NCBI GenBank assembly: GCA_009809945.1
Contig: WTPW01001624.1
Span: 1 to 64,000 of the forward strand
Origin: Gigaspora margarita
Lineage: Eukaryota; Glomeromycota; Glomeromycetes; Diversisporales; Gigasporaceae
DNA length: 64,000 bases
Direction of reading: 5' to 3'
The notes beneath the pieces are model-generated. The model saw only the letters and a list, made by a program, of their open reading frames with translations. It ran no database searches and was not told the DNA's origin. A program made the position numbers and the translations under genes. Below, in pieces: positions 47,613-58,922 of this stretch. Position 1 is the first letter of the stretch, and every line of letters starts with the position of its first letter.

Positions 47613-47923
47613 TAGGGATGTTAAAATCAGTTCAGGTTCAGTTTTGGTCCTAGGACTTGTAAGTCCTATCACACAGACCTAAGGACCAGTTTCTTATATA
47701 ATAAGTCCTAGAATTTATGCTCGACCAATAGGATTAAGTTCTTGGACTTAGACCTAATACTTTCTAGCCAATTAAAATTCTTTATTTACTAATATTTTTA
47801 TATTTTATATTAGGACCTATTGTGAACTTATGAACCTAGGTTCTAAAATTGTAATCTAGTCTTTAAAGACCAGGGCCAAAACCAGATCCTAAAGTCCTGA
47901 ACTTAAGAACTTTGCCATCCCTA
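47613..47923. mobile_element. hAT-like element with TAGGGATG ends, 311 bp
   Basis: The left end TAGGGATGTTAAAATCAGTT and the right end, inverted, TAGGGATGGCAAAGTTCTTA pair over the first 8 bases and continue through AGTTCAGG and TTTTGG(T/C)C. The ends resemble hAT termini. An 8-bp duplication is only weakly supported (5 of 8 matches). Confidence 0.6.
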
Positions 47924-48411
47924 TTCCTAAGACATATAATATACCAATAGTTGGAATTTAAATGGTAGTGGTAGTAGTTTAAGATTATGCCCTAATCATA
48001 AATGAAGGCCTCGGTATCTGTGCCCCATTACAAAAAAACATTTAAGGTCTAATAATTGTTGGTAAATTAAATCGTTCGAATTAGAAGTGAAGGAAAAAAT
48101 ATATATATATATAATCTGAAAGATCAAAAGCTACTATATAAGCAGGTTAGAATAAAGCCAATAAAGATCAATAGTTGTACAAATAGAACTCAAAAAACTA
48201 GGATCTATTGGCTCTATTTAGAGCTTTATTGGCTTCATTCGTAGCTTTATTGTGTTTTATTGAGCTCCATTGCCAACTCTGTATATAGAGGTATATAATG
48301 TTATTTATAAATGCTCTCTTATTAGTACTAAGATTTATGCTTGTTTGCTATCTAATCTTCTCTAATAAGAAAAATTTTTGATTGGCTATAATTATAATTT
48401 TCTTTAAGTAC
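47924..48411. other. Spacer with short repeats
   Basis: No gene. TTTATTGG and AGCTTTATTG motifs repeat in direct and inverted form at 48150-48280. Confidence 0.4.
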
Positions 48412-48414
48412 TTA

Positions 48415-48580
48415 GAGCGCTGATATTTATTAGATAATATTTTAGGGGGTGGGAGGGTCAAACAAAACCTTACCTCATATAGAAAAATTATAGCCAATCA
48501 AATTTAGCTAAATATATTACCTGGGGGTGGTGGGTAAGCCTCTATAGTAAATGGATATTAGGTAATAAATGTTAGCGCCC
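48415..48580 (-). mobile_element. PIF/Harbinger-like MITE, 166 bp, copy 2
   Basis: Termini GAGCGCTGATATTTATTAGA and, inverted, GGGCGCTAACATTTATTACC. TTA flanks on both sides (48412-48414 and 48581-48583), fitting the 3-bp TWA duplication of PIF/Harbinger. It matches 43867-44029 in inverted orientation. Confidence 0.85.
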
Positions 48581-48589
48581 TTATTTATG

Positions 48590-49250
48590 TAAAGCTAAAA
48601 ATAACAAAAAACTTGATAAATTTATTTAAATCTTTAAATTTGAAAAATTTAAAAAAAATAGTAAATAAAAATAAAATTTAATTTTAGGTCTTAAAATAAA
48701 GCAGTATATAAAACTAAAATTATAGCAAGTTATCTCTTAAAAAATAATTTTAAATTAAATAAACAAAAATTTTCTTTATACAAATTAAAAAAATTTTTAT
48801 AAAAATAATGATAACCATCATCATAAAATTTATAAAATCCAAAGAACATTCTTCTATTTTATAAAATAATTTAACAAATTCACATATTTTTAGACCTTTA
48901 AATAACTACTATTATATTTTTTGTGTATGAAATAATTCATTTTTTGAATAATTCATAATCATCAACAAAATTAGCAAAAAATCTTACAAAATATATTTAA
49001 TTTTACGAAATTCTTTATAATTTGTAATTATTATGCTAGTAAAATTAATTTCACCAATTTTACTAACTGCTAATAGTAGTAAAATTATTAATTTTATTCA
49101 AATATATATATTGTAAATTTTTAATTTTTATATAAATACAAAATTAAATATAGTGTTTGATTAAAAAAAATACAGCGTACTATATATAACGAAAAGTGAT
49201 ACGAAAAAAAAAATAAAACTTCGGGTTTTCAAATATATTATTTACCAGAT
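48590..49250. other. AT-rich spacer upstream of THO2
   Basis: A-rich with no recognised feature. Confidence 0.4.
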
Positions 49251-49327
49251 TCAGGCCTTAAAAACCCGACGGTGACGTATTTAATACGTATCATGTCACC
49301 GATTATGGGTTGATTCTGGTGAATAAC
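49251..49327. repeat. Imperfect hairpin near the THO2 promoter
   Basis: CCAGATTCAGGCCTTAAAAA and GGGTTGATTCTGG are opposed, with CGGTGACGTATTTAATACGT and ATGTCACCG pairing inside. It lies about 500 bp upstream of the THO2 start. Confidence 0.7.
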
Positions 49328-49819
49328 ACTGTAATAAATGATAAAAGCCGAAATCTTATTTTCCTTGTGATGCCAAATTAAAACGTGGAAGTAAATATTC
49401 GTTTACCGTGGCGAACTGATCGTATTTGTGATTCAATTATGTCATTATAATTTTTCGGGGGTTAAGTTCGCCACAATGAAAAATATTCACTCCCTGTTTG
49501 GCAGTGCTCGTATCATGAAAAAAAACTTTTCTAATATATTTTTCAAAGGATCTCTTTTTAGTGCATATATATATAATATGAAAAAATAGATAAAATAATT
49601 GTATTAACGTTAATTCGTACGTAGAAAATTGTTGCGTGCTTTGATTAAAATGTAATTTCGTCAATTTTGCATAATTTTGTCACATAAGTTTAGCTGTGTG
49701 ACTGATGTATTAATGTTAACGTTAACTTACATAACGATATATCATACGTAGCATAATCATTTTATTAACTGTCAACGCAATTTACGCAAGCAAATCATTT
49801 CTCTTTTCTACCTCTTACC

Positions 49820-52800
49820 ATGGAAAACGATCTATTAGAAACCTTTACTGATGTTGTTATAGGCAACAAAACAATATCTTCTATTGCACCTATATTCGAA
49901 AAGCCTCAAAATGGCGAGTATGACCATGAAGCCTTTATACAAAACCTCCTTGATGCGATATGGTACATCGATACTACAATAATCGACGGTGCTAATGATA
50001 AGACGATTGAAGGTGACCGTCGTCGAAACTTAAGCAGTATTGTTAGATACCTTCATGTAAGTATTAATGTGTCAATATGAAATAAAATTATAATTCGTAT
50101 GACACTTGATTTTTTGTAATCGAGCTTTTGGGCCGATATTTACATCCGTTTATACAAATATACAAAGCTTGTGATTAGGTTCTATGTCTATTTAATTTGG
50201 ATTTATCAATTACGTGACGTAATAGGCTTGAAATGCTTTCAACGTTTATCTCGAAGTTTTGCGCTTGGAATCTTTGAATAGAGAAGCTTGTTGTTAGAAA
50301 GTTTAAATGGATTTCCAAGTACATGACGTCACATACTTGAAATTCTTTCTTTGATTTTGAAGTTTTGGGTTATTTAAATAGGAATTTGTCATGTAATGTC
50401 CATAAGAGTTCATGTATTTATAAAATTTTGGCAACTACTAACAACTTTCATTATTTTTTAAAGACAAATAACGTCGTTGATACCAAAAGCATGAAGACCA
50501 AATTAGATATCACCCTATTAGAAAATGCTGGAATTGTAGAAGAAAAAACTTTTGGTCGACGATGTGTAAGGATAAATACGGCAATGTTATATAAGCAACA
50601 AAAGTATAATCTTGCACGAGAAGAATCAGAAGGATATTCAAAATTAATATGCGAATTAACCATGAGTTATGACGCCTTGTATAAAAATGAAAATGAAAAG
50701 TCTCGGAATATGCGTGTGCAAAGTCTCTTGGAGACTATACAGACATTAATAGGTAAAATTATTATAATTTTCTGAGGTTTTTTTTTTTTTTTGTTCTAAC
50801 AATCTAATTAATTTATATATATATATATATATAAAAGGATTCTTTAATTTGGATCCTAATCGTGTTCTCGACTTGATTCTTGACGTATTTATTGCAAATG
50901 TGAAAAATCATTATGAATTTTTCATACAACTTTTAAAAAATTCTCCTTGGCTACCGGATCCTGTTGATATGGATAAATATAGTCCTAACTATGATATTTT
51001 GGATGAGTGGTCGAATGATAAGGGTAACCCAACATGCGCTCATTTGCTTGGCACAAAGTTCTCTCGTTATAAAGGATCAGACATGATGCCGGATGCAATT
51101 CAATCATTGCACATTGCTTCAGCCATATTAGTTCATAATGAGATTGTGAAAATTGCTGATCTATATCCACATATTCTTAAGGAACCTGATGATAATGACC
51201 CATATGAACATATAAATGGCATTGCATGCGCTTTTCTTGAAATTGGCGACTTTTATCATGCACGCTACGTATTGCATCATCTTCCTGATATCGGAGAGTC
51301 TGTCGCCAAGTGCCTGAGAGAGATAATTAACGTGGCAATTCACGAAGTTTATGTTCCAATCGCCCCTCGATTAATAAAGTATTTTCCAACTCCAACCTTT
51401 TTTGGTTCTTGGTATAAACCTTGGAGCGAAGGAATACCCATTTTTCATTCCTTTATGGATCTCATAAATGAAAATGGGCGTCAATTATTACAATTTGTCG
51501 GACCATGGCTTTCTAAAGACCTTATATTACTCACCAAAATAATGCGTATCACATTTCATCATCTAAAAGAATCCAAAAATGTACCAAATCGCGAAATTAT
51601 CCAAAATGGTTGGATCGAAATACTCATAACGGTAATTTTGCCGAGCATAGCCATGCCAGACATTACTTGTGGTGTGATAGATGAATTATGGAACATTATT
51701 AAATTATTTCCATGTGAAACAAGATACATGATATATGCCAAATGGAAATTAATTTACAGCACTCACCAGTTATTAAGAGAACAGCAGAAAAAGGTCTCCT
51801 ATATTACTAAAGATATTTTAAAAAAGATCACTGAAGAAAATTGCCGGGTGAAAGGTCGTGATCTCGCCAAAATTTCACATGCAAATCCGATTATTGTATT
51901 TGAAATTATTCTAAAGCAAATTCAAGCGTACGATAATATGATGACTTCATTTGTTGAGGCCTGCAAATATTTTACAGCTCTTGAATATGATATCTTGACT
52001 TATCAGATGCTAGAGATATTTGCTTGTGACAGAAAAAGGTTGAAAGAAGATGGTGTTAACATTAGTGATTGGCTTAAGCACTTGTCAGATTTTTGTGGAA
52101 ATATGTGCAGGAAATACGATAAAATGAATCTCGCAAGCATTCTTCAATTCATTGTCTGCAAGCTCAAAGATCGTAGCTCCGTGGATTTGTATGTTCTTTC
52201 ACAGCTAATTACTGCAATGTCTGGAATTAAATACGAGGTAATTCCTTCAAATTTAGATGTGATCCTTATGGGTACTGGAGAAAATCTACGAAATATCAAA
52301 TTATTTAATCGAAATCAAAAAAATGTTCGTCGCAATTCCTCGCGATTGGGACAAATTCTTATTGAGGAGGGATTTGCCATGAAACTTGCTATACTGATTG
52401 CTCAACTGGCACAAAGCATTCCGTATGAAGCATTTGGTATGGTGGAGGAATCTGCAGGTCTTAAATCCTTTGTCCATCAAATGGATCTTTGCCGCAACAC
52501 TTATATCCAATATGTAGACTTTTTAGCAATGACTATAGGAATGGATGAATATGCTGCAATTGTTCCTGATATTGAAAAATTGATTGATGCATACAAATTA
52601 CAAATGGAATATACTTTTATGTTGCTACGACCAGTAATGAATTACAAACTGAAGCAACATATCGATGCAATGAATGTAAACAATGGGCCAATAGAAATTT
52701 GGCAGCCCTCCCTATTACCTACAATAATTCAAATTGAATCCATTCTACCGAAGTGTGTGTGGAATGGGATCAGTCCACCTTTCTTTATTACTTTTTGGCA

Positions 52801-54706
52801 ATTGTCATTATACGACTTAGAATTCCCACAAGAGGAATATCGTAAAGCTAAAAATGATTTGCTAAATTCTGCTAATGATGATAAAGTTCGTGATAAATCC
52901 AAAATTCTTGATATCGCTCGCCAAATCGACGAAGAGAGACGAACACATGAACAACACGTAAAAAGTGTTAAGAACCGATTAAAGATCGAGAAAGAACATT
53001 GGTTTTCCGGACAATTCACTAATCGTCAAGATATAATAACACAATTTTGGCAGTATTGTCTTTTCCCTCGGTTGATTACAAGTGCTGACAATGCTGTGTT
53101 TTGTGCTAAATTCATTGAAACTATGCATGAAATTGGCACCGCTAATTTCTCAACGCTCACATTATATGATCGAATCTTTGCGGACCAAGTGCAACCATTG
53201 ATCTTTACTTGTTCCGAGTCTGAGGCACGGAACTATGGTGTTTTTCTCCAAACAGTTTTGGCTTCCCTTAGTAAATTGCACAAAAATCCACAAGAATATG
53301 AACTTAAAGGTAAAGGATCGGGGATTCCAGGATTCCAAATGAAATGGTCTGCACATAATCGCCAGCCGACCAGCATTTCTGAAACTGACCTACTCCAATA
53401 TGAAGACTTTAGACGTGTGTATTATAAGTGGCACTCAAAGCTTCTTAAGGCTTTTGAACAAGGCCTTCAATCTATGGAATACTTTTCAGTTAGGAACTCT
53501 ATTATTGTCCTTAACGACATTGTTTTATACTTCCCGGCAATTGACACCTTTGGAAAGAAACTTCAAGATAACATTGATAAGATTGTTAAAAGTGGAAACA
53601 CCGACATTTTAACTTTGGCTATAAGTTATTCCGCTGTATTAAAGGGCAGGCAACAATATTGGGTGTCTACTCGATCATTCCAAAAGCCAAAAGGCTCCAA
53701 TGCCACAGATTCAATACCAAATGACGAAAGATCAATGAAACATGACGAGAAAACTGAAAAAAATGGTCCATCATCCCCTTCACAAAGGGTAAATCAAGTT
53801 TTAGAAGCCTCCCGATCAAGTCCTTTATCAAATATGAGAGGTGATAACTCGTCACCTTCTCATTCAGCTACTAGAGCTAATAGTCCACGAAGGCAAATAC
53901 ACCCATTGCCTGACAGGCCTTTTAATAAAAAAGACCGTGATAGGGATCGAGAGAGAGATCGTTTCAAAGATAGAAAAGATGTTCTATTTGAGCGTGAAAA
54001 AGAAATAAAGAAAAATGACTATCACAATCGAGACAAGGAAATGGTTAAAAAATTGGATTATTATGATCGTGAAAAAGAACGAGGACGAGATCGCAAGCAA
54101 GAAATTCCTCGAAGTGGAAGTGTTGATAAAAAGGAATTGATGATTCGTAATAAAGAAAGGCTGCCCATTGACGATCGGAATAAAAGAACTGACCATCATC
54201 CTCGTTTGCGAGACCGTGAAGAAAAAATTAAGGAGAAAGAACGAGAAAAGCGTGATGAAAGACGCGAAGAACGACGTGACAAAGGCAAAGAAAAAGAGCG
54301 AGAAAGATCGCGTGAGATAGAAAGAGGTGATCGTGAAGATAGGCGAGAACGTGAAAATGAACGTGATCGTCATCGAAATGATACTGGTAGAAGAAGACAT
54401 ATTGAGGATCCTGCTATTCGCAGACCACGAGATGATCGAGAAATCATGGCAACTCAAAGATTTATCAACAAGAAGAGAGATCGTGATGAAAGAGACCGAG
54501 ATGACGAGCCAGAATCGCTAATTCTCTCGACCAAGAAAAGGAATATTGAACGGGGCATCGAAAGTCTAGCTGCCACGGTACCTCCTCGCCCACCCATCAA
54601 ATTAAATCGTTCTGTGGAACATATCAATGATTTGGCTTCTTCAATGCCACTCGCGCCAATGAGAGGAAAAAGAGGTGATAAGCGTGACAATCGAAACAGA
54701 TATTAA
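49820..54706 (+). CDS. THO2: THO complex subunit 2 (THOC2/Tho2), three exons
   Basis: Exons 49820-50056, 50464-50752 and 50838-54706 join in frame to give 1464 residues. Tho2 is the scaffold of the THO complex, which with TREX couples nuclear transcription to mRNA packaging and export and limits R-loops. The frame tracks animal THOC2: LYKQQKYNLAREESEGYSKL crosses the N-terminal domain, and LIG-FFNLDPNRVLD spans the exon 2/3 junction, fixing that intron. Tho2 C-terminal domain lies at about residues 832-1124 (YDLEFPQEEY, KIEKEHW, FPRLITSADNAVFCAKF, FRRVYYKWHSKL). Residues about 1205-1400 form a KE/RD/RE-rich tail, as in human THOC2 but more strongly arginine-aspartate. Intron 1 has GTAAGT and a perfect TACTAAC. 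The start ATG has context ACCATGG. The N-terminus is about 40 residues shorter than the animal protein, so an extra upstream exon is possible. Confidence 0.95.
50057..50463 (+). other. THO2: THO2 intron 1 (407 bp)
   Basis: Donor GTAAGT at 50057, branch site TACTAAC at 50436-50442, T-rich tract and acceptor AAAG at 50463. Phase 0, after residue 79. The intron also reads open in part upstream of 50464, which could mislead gene prediction into starting exon 2 at 50365. Confidence 0.88.
50753..50837 (+). other. THO2: THO2 intron 2 (85 bp)
   Basis: Donor GTAAAA after G at 50752, possible branch site TTCTAACA near 50795, (TA)n tract, acceptor AAAAG at 50837. Phase 1. Joining restores the conserved LIG-FFNLDPNR. 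Confidence 0.9.
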
Positions 54707-55575
54707 ATCTCAAGAAGATTGTTATTTAAAATTGAAGTGGCTAAAAGCTTTTATTAAATCTATTATCGGACTTTCTTTTAATAATTAGTTTTGTTCTGAG
54801 ATCTGAACTAAGAATTCTGGCATTCCAATTAATGATGTTTATACAATTCAAATATTGTAAATATATTTGCTCTTTCTTCTTTGAATTTTCTTATTTTGAA
54901 ATGCATGTAACATCTAAATCATCATGGTAATATTAATCATGGACATTAATTAAGAAAAATTCCAAATAAATAATTCATAAAGGATTACTTTTATAGTTTA
55001 TATATATTTTATTATATCTATAAATCCAATTCGTCAAAAACGAAACTACGGATCTGTAATCGACTCTACATATTTTTACGTAATAATTTTATCCTTTACC
55101 TGTTCGCAATTAAATGTGTCCGGATGCAGATGCCCAATCATCTTGAAAAATAAATACAGTATTACGTTAATTTTTTTTAAATCTTTACATTATTAAATTA
55201 AAAGAAGAATACTAGCGGATCTATTTTACAAGAACACTATTAAATTTTTTAAATTTTATATTTTTAATATACTGTACAGTAACAGGTAATAATAATTTAG
55301 AAAAAAAACACGTGTTTTTTATAAATATATTACTAGTTAACCGATTTTGTTACATGTAAATTTTTATATAAACTAGCTATTATTTTTTTTTCTAGTATCC
55401 ACAGATGCAAATATAGTAAATATATAAATTTAATTTATACTTATGGATAATTTTGGACTTTATGTTAAACTGTTTTACTCATTTAATTGTTAACCGTTTA
55501 ATTTAGCCGGCATTAAGATTGCTCTGACTCATGATCATACAATTTTTAAACGTATCATTTGAAATCTGTATTTTT
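54707..55575. other. THO2 3' flank
   Basis: AT-rich. Possible poly(A) signal AATAAA at 54965-54970. No further gene seen. Confidence 0.45.
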
Positions 55576-55599
55576 GTGTAATCCGTATCATCCATACGT

Positions 55600-56420
55600 A
55601 TATTGCCGATCAACTACAGCTAATAGTAGTTAAACTACTAAACTATAGTTATTTGTAGTTAACTACCAAACTATAGTTAATTGTAGTTAATTACTCAAAC
55701 TATAGTTAATTGTAGTTAGTTTGAATAGTTAACTACAATTATTCAAACTATAGTTATTTGCTGTATGCTTTTTGATTGGTCGATTTTAAGCACCGAAGGT
55801 GCTTAAAATTCGACCAGTCAAATCATATGGCAAATAACGGTAAGGCACAATAGTGTTCTAATGCTAGTAAAGCGCAATAGCGCTTTACTAGTACCGTACA
55901 GCGCGGACTATAGTACCCCGGGTACGTTACATTCCACGGGCAAATTCTAAGTTAGTACCCGGGTACTATACTAAGCGATTTTTCATATGATATACCCCGG
56001 GTATTTTATATTCCACCATATAATTTTTTTGAGGAGGGTACTTTGATATGGGGGTACTATAATCCGCGCTGTACGGTATTAGAATACTATTGTACCGTAG
56101 TTATGAGTACTTCGTGCTTGAATAACTGGATTATACGGCATTTATATTTGTTGGCTTGCATACCAACTGTTAACCGGCGTTTGAGATTTTAAATTTTTAT
56201 GCACGTGAGTTACCGGATATATTTTAAATCCGGAACGGATTTTTCAGATAATGTGTGTAACTCACGTGCATAAAAATCATAAAATTTCAAATGCCGGATA
56301 ACAGTTGGTAAATGCAAATAGAACATGCCATTAATTATAGTTAACTGCTTAAAGCTATACAGATTATAGTTAACTATGCATAGTTAACTATAATCTGTAT
56401 AGCTTTAATAGTTAACTATT
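55600..56420. repeat. Cluster of hairpins/cruciforms
   Basis: Consecutive inverted repeats occupy this block. (1) TAGTTAACTAC-type repeats at 55620-55760. (2) ATTGGTCGATTTTAAGCACC against GGTGCTTAAAATTCGACCAG at 55770-55825. (3) AATACTATTGTACCGTA against flanking partners at 55850-56100, enclosing CCGCGCTGTACGGTA against TACCGTACAGCGCGG and several CCCGGGTAC motifs. (4) ACCAACTGTTAACCGGCGTT against its counterpart at 56300, with GCACGTGAGTTAC arms. (5) ACAGATTATAGTTAACTATG against CATAGTTAACTATAATCTGT at 56357-56400. Each is probably a small MITE; no genes. Confidence 0.75.
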
Positions 56421-57040
56421 TTCTAACTGTGAATTACAAATCAAATCCTTATAGATACAGATATCGATTTTGTATCACTACCCAATCCGTATAATCTGGA
56501 TCACATCACTAGCTGCATAAGATGCAAAGAAAATTTAAGAAAGATGTAGCTATTCCACAGTATTGGAGAAATCTAAAAATAGCGCATTATCACTATAAAT
56601 CACATGCTGCAAAAAATAAATGAATTATTTGTGTGAGAATGCTATAAATCAATATGGGCACTGGATTAACCCATGTACATATTTGTTTGTCCATGGTCAA
56701 ATGCAAACACTGGGTTATAATCACGGATTTAACGTGTAAAAAAACAGATTTTATTTAAAAAGGATCGACAAATTCTTTCTTTGTGGTCTTTAATTTTCGT
56801 GATTATCAATTCATCTGCCCAGTAAAAAATCCGGTAGCAAAAAATAAAAAAATTAAAAAATTCACAAATAGTGGTTAATAAACATAGGACGAAGTACTCA
56901 AAAGGTTAAATTTTACTAATTTAACATTTTTTTAAAAAAGAATTCGAAGTAAAAATTTAGTAATATACTATTACTATTACTTTACGATTAGAATTACGAT
57001 TAGGATTACGATTATGATTATGATTAAACCAATATATTAT
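56421..57040. other. Spacer
   Basis: No gene. A GATTACGATTA repeat lies at 56982-57025. Confidence 0.4.
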
Positions 57041-57139
57041 TTAAAAACGTGAGGATAAAATCTTCAAGCCGATCGCACCAAGAAGAGTAAACGTGGCAAG
57101 AGTTTTGAAGATCTTTGGCTGTGGACATCCAAGAACCTG
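57041..57139 (-). CDS. Possible terminal exon of a small membrane protein
   Basis: On the minus strand a T-rich tract ending in TTTTTTCAG (57140) precedes a less A/T-biased 33-codon frame ending in TAA at 57041. It encodes QVLGCPQPKIFKTLATF and then TLLGAIGLKILSSRF, a plausible single transmembrane helix. A possible first exon lies upstream, with ATG at 57225 and donor GTAAGATAG after ACTTG, but its phase does not join to this frame. Another frame is therefore possible (giving a ~28-residue peptide), or the true 5' exons were displaced by the nearby insertions. I do not recognise the product. Confidence 0.3.
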   Translation of the reverse strand, partial: QVLGCPQPKIFKTLATFTLLGAIGLKILSSRF

Positions 57140-57335
57140 CTGAAAAAAGAGTTGAAGTTACATTTTTTTATATATCTTGTTTTTATTTGTATTTTGTATT
57201 ACTATCTTACCAAGTACAAAACATTTGAAATAGAAAAAAAAAAAAAAACACAGGAGCAAACTTATAATGACGTTAACATAAAAAAAACATAAATATTATA
57301 AATTTTGAAGCATTAACCTACATATTAACTTAATT

Positions 57336-58275
57336 GACAATTCGCGAAAGAAGGAGAATTTGTATTAATAAAATACATAACACTTAATATAAATTACATA
57401 TAAAATCTAAAAATCAGCATTTTTGACTATGTAAAGTCAATTTTTTATAAAGTTGACATCTTGTAGACTTCTAATAAAAGTTGTAGTGCTAGTTTTTGTG
57501 ATTCTAATAATAGCTAGATTGGTAAAATTAGTAAGGTAAATAATAAGTTACAAGCAATTAAAATTCAAAAAATTTTATAAAACTACAGAAATCATGATTC
57601 CTGTATTAACATATTTTACTATGTTTTATTATAAAAAACTTCCCCGGTTAAAATTCTCCTTCTGACCTCGGGTCTGATAGCATAGCGGTTATGCTCCGAG
57701 GTCGCAAATCGAAAGGTTGCCGGTTCAAATCTAGCTGGCAGCGAATGCCAATTCTTATTAGGGAACTGCAACACTGTGGGAAGACAGGGACCCAGGACAT
57801 TAATTGATGGACTTAATGAGTAATTGGTGTGACAAACCCTTTGAGGTTCAACTTGTTAGTTGGGATCTGCAATTTGTATAACCGAAGTCACGAGACGTAG
57901 TGAAGATAATATCATGAACTCCTGACGAGAATTTCTGGCCCATAGGCCGTTAGGCTGGTGGGACCGAAGTCTGAGGTTAAAACTTGGAATACTATATATC
58001 CGGCTATATGCAGGACGTTAATACCGATGGTAAGAAGGATAGTAAGTTATCATCCCCAAAGGGAGTCGAATAAGCCAGTGATCTCTCGCCTTGGGCAGGT
58101 AATGCTGTCGGGGTCGTCGTCAAGATGCGAGCTAAAACACTTGGAACTAAGACACCGTGGGATTGAGGGACCCAGGACATTGAAAAATGGACTTGTGTGT
58201 TGGCCGAAAGTACGGCAGGAGGAAAATAAAAAAAAAAAAAAAAAAAATTCTCCTTCTATCACGAATTGTCAATTA
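57336..58275. mobile_element. DNA element with AATTCGYGAWAGAAGGAGAA ends, interrupted by a SINE
   Basis: The left end at 57336 reads TTGACAATTCGCGAAAGAAG followed by GAGAATT. The right end near 58246-58275 is the complement (AATTCTCCTTCTATCACGAA followed by TTGTCAA). About 26 bases pair with few mismatches. The SINE at 57664-58245 is inserted in the right terminal repeat and its target duplication is part of that repeat. Without the SINE the element is about 350 bp. Confidence 0.7.
57664..58245 (+). mobile_element. tRNA-derived SINE, copy 2 (582 bp)
   Basis: The head has A box TAGCATAGCGG and B box GGTTCAAATCT in tRNA spacing. The 3' end is a poly(A) tail of about 20 (58226-58245). The 12-bp duplication AATTCTCCTTCT flanks it exactly (57652-57663, 58246-58257). 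Inside, a segment with GGGACCCAGGACATT occurs twice (57785 and 58168), pointing to an internal duplication. The 136-residue open frame at 57958-58368 is SINE sequence running into the flank. The head matches the copy at 24356-25157, but the body differs, so these are two subfamilies sharing one tRNA-like head. Confidence 0.92.
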
Positions 58276-58799
58276 AAATTGAATTTTACAAGTAAATATA
58301 TTAAGAAAAAAAAATGCAAAATTAAAATTCTGCAATCTTTGTACAATTTAAAAATATATTGTTGCTAAAAAAAGATTAACTTAATAATAAAAAAATAAGT
58401 TGTTTATATACTTAAGTTTTTTTATAAAAAACTTTTTTTTTACTAAGATAATTTATTTTGAATTTTTTAAATAAATTTGTTTAGTATAAAAGTTTTATAA
58501 AAAATTTTTTAAATACAATATGCAGTATATAATAATACAATATATACTAGAGTTTTGAAGTTTAGTTCAGGTTCAGAAAAGTTTAGCTTAGTTTACTTGA
58601 ACCTATACTTGTCAGCTAAACCCAAACCTCTAAAAAGTAATACCATTTATAAAAAATTAAATCAAACAAATAATTCTAAAATTTTATAAGTATATCATTT
58701 ATAGTTATAACAAAGATTATTATTAAAATTTTTGAGCTATAAGTTTGGCCAGACCTTTTGGATTTGTTTACTTTAAGTTTACTTAAAGTAAACAAACCC
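58276..58799. other. AT-rich spacer
   Basis: No gene. A perfect small hairpin (GTTTACTTTAAGTTTACTTA region, 58767-58800) precedes the dispersed repeat copy D. Confidence 0.4.
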
Positions 58800-58922
58800 A
58801 AAGGGTAGGTAAAAAAAGTTGAAATTATATATAAAAACCTGCCAAATTAATATTAGAGAGAGGGAGAGGGAAGTAGATCTCTGATAAAAAATAATCAGGT
58901 AATTAATGACATGGTCCTTATA
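58800..58922 (+). mobile_element. Dispersed ~150-bp repeat, copy D (partial)
   Basis: Carries GTTGAAATTATATATAAAAA, CCTGCCAAATTAATATTAGA, GTAGATCTCTGATAAAAAAT and AATCAGGTAATTAATGACAT. It lacks the left end. Confidence 0.65.

Noticed and set aside
50365..50463. Upstream extension of THO2 exon 2 to an ATG at 50365
   Set aside because: The stretch ends in a TACTAAC branch site, T tract and AAAG, and homology to animal THOC2 is continuous only when it is removed.
53984..54457. 157-codon minus-strand frame opposite the THO2 tail
   Set aside because: Shadow of the RD/RE-rich coding sequence; Ser/Phe/Ile-rich translation of the complement.
57664..57740. Possible functional tRNA gene
   Set aside because: A and B boxes are present but the cloverleaf is imperfect, and the segment is the head of a SINE with tail and target duplication. 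The same applies to 25075-25157.
57958..58368. 136-codon open frame on the plus strand
   Set aside because: It runs from the SINE body through its poly(A) tail into flanking DNA, so it cannot be a conserved gene.
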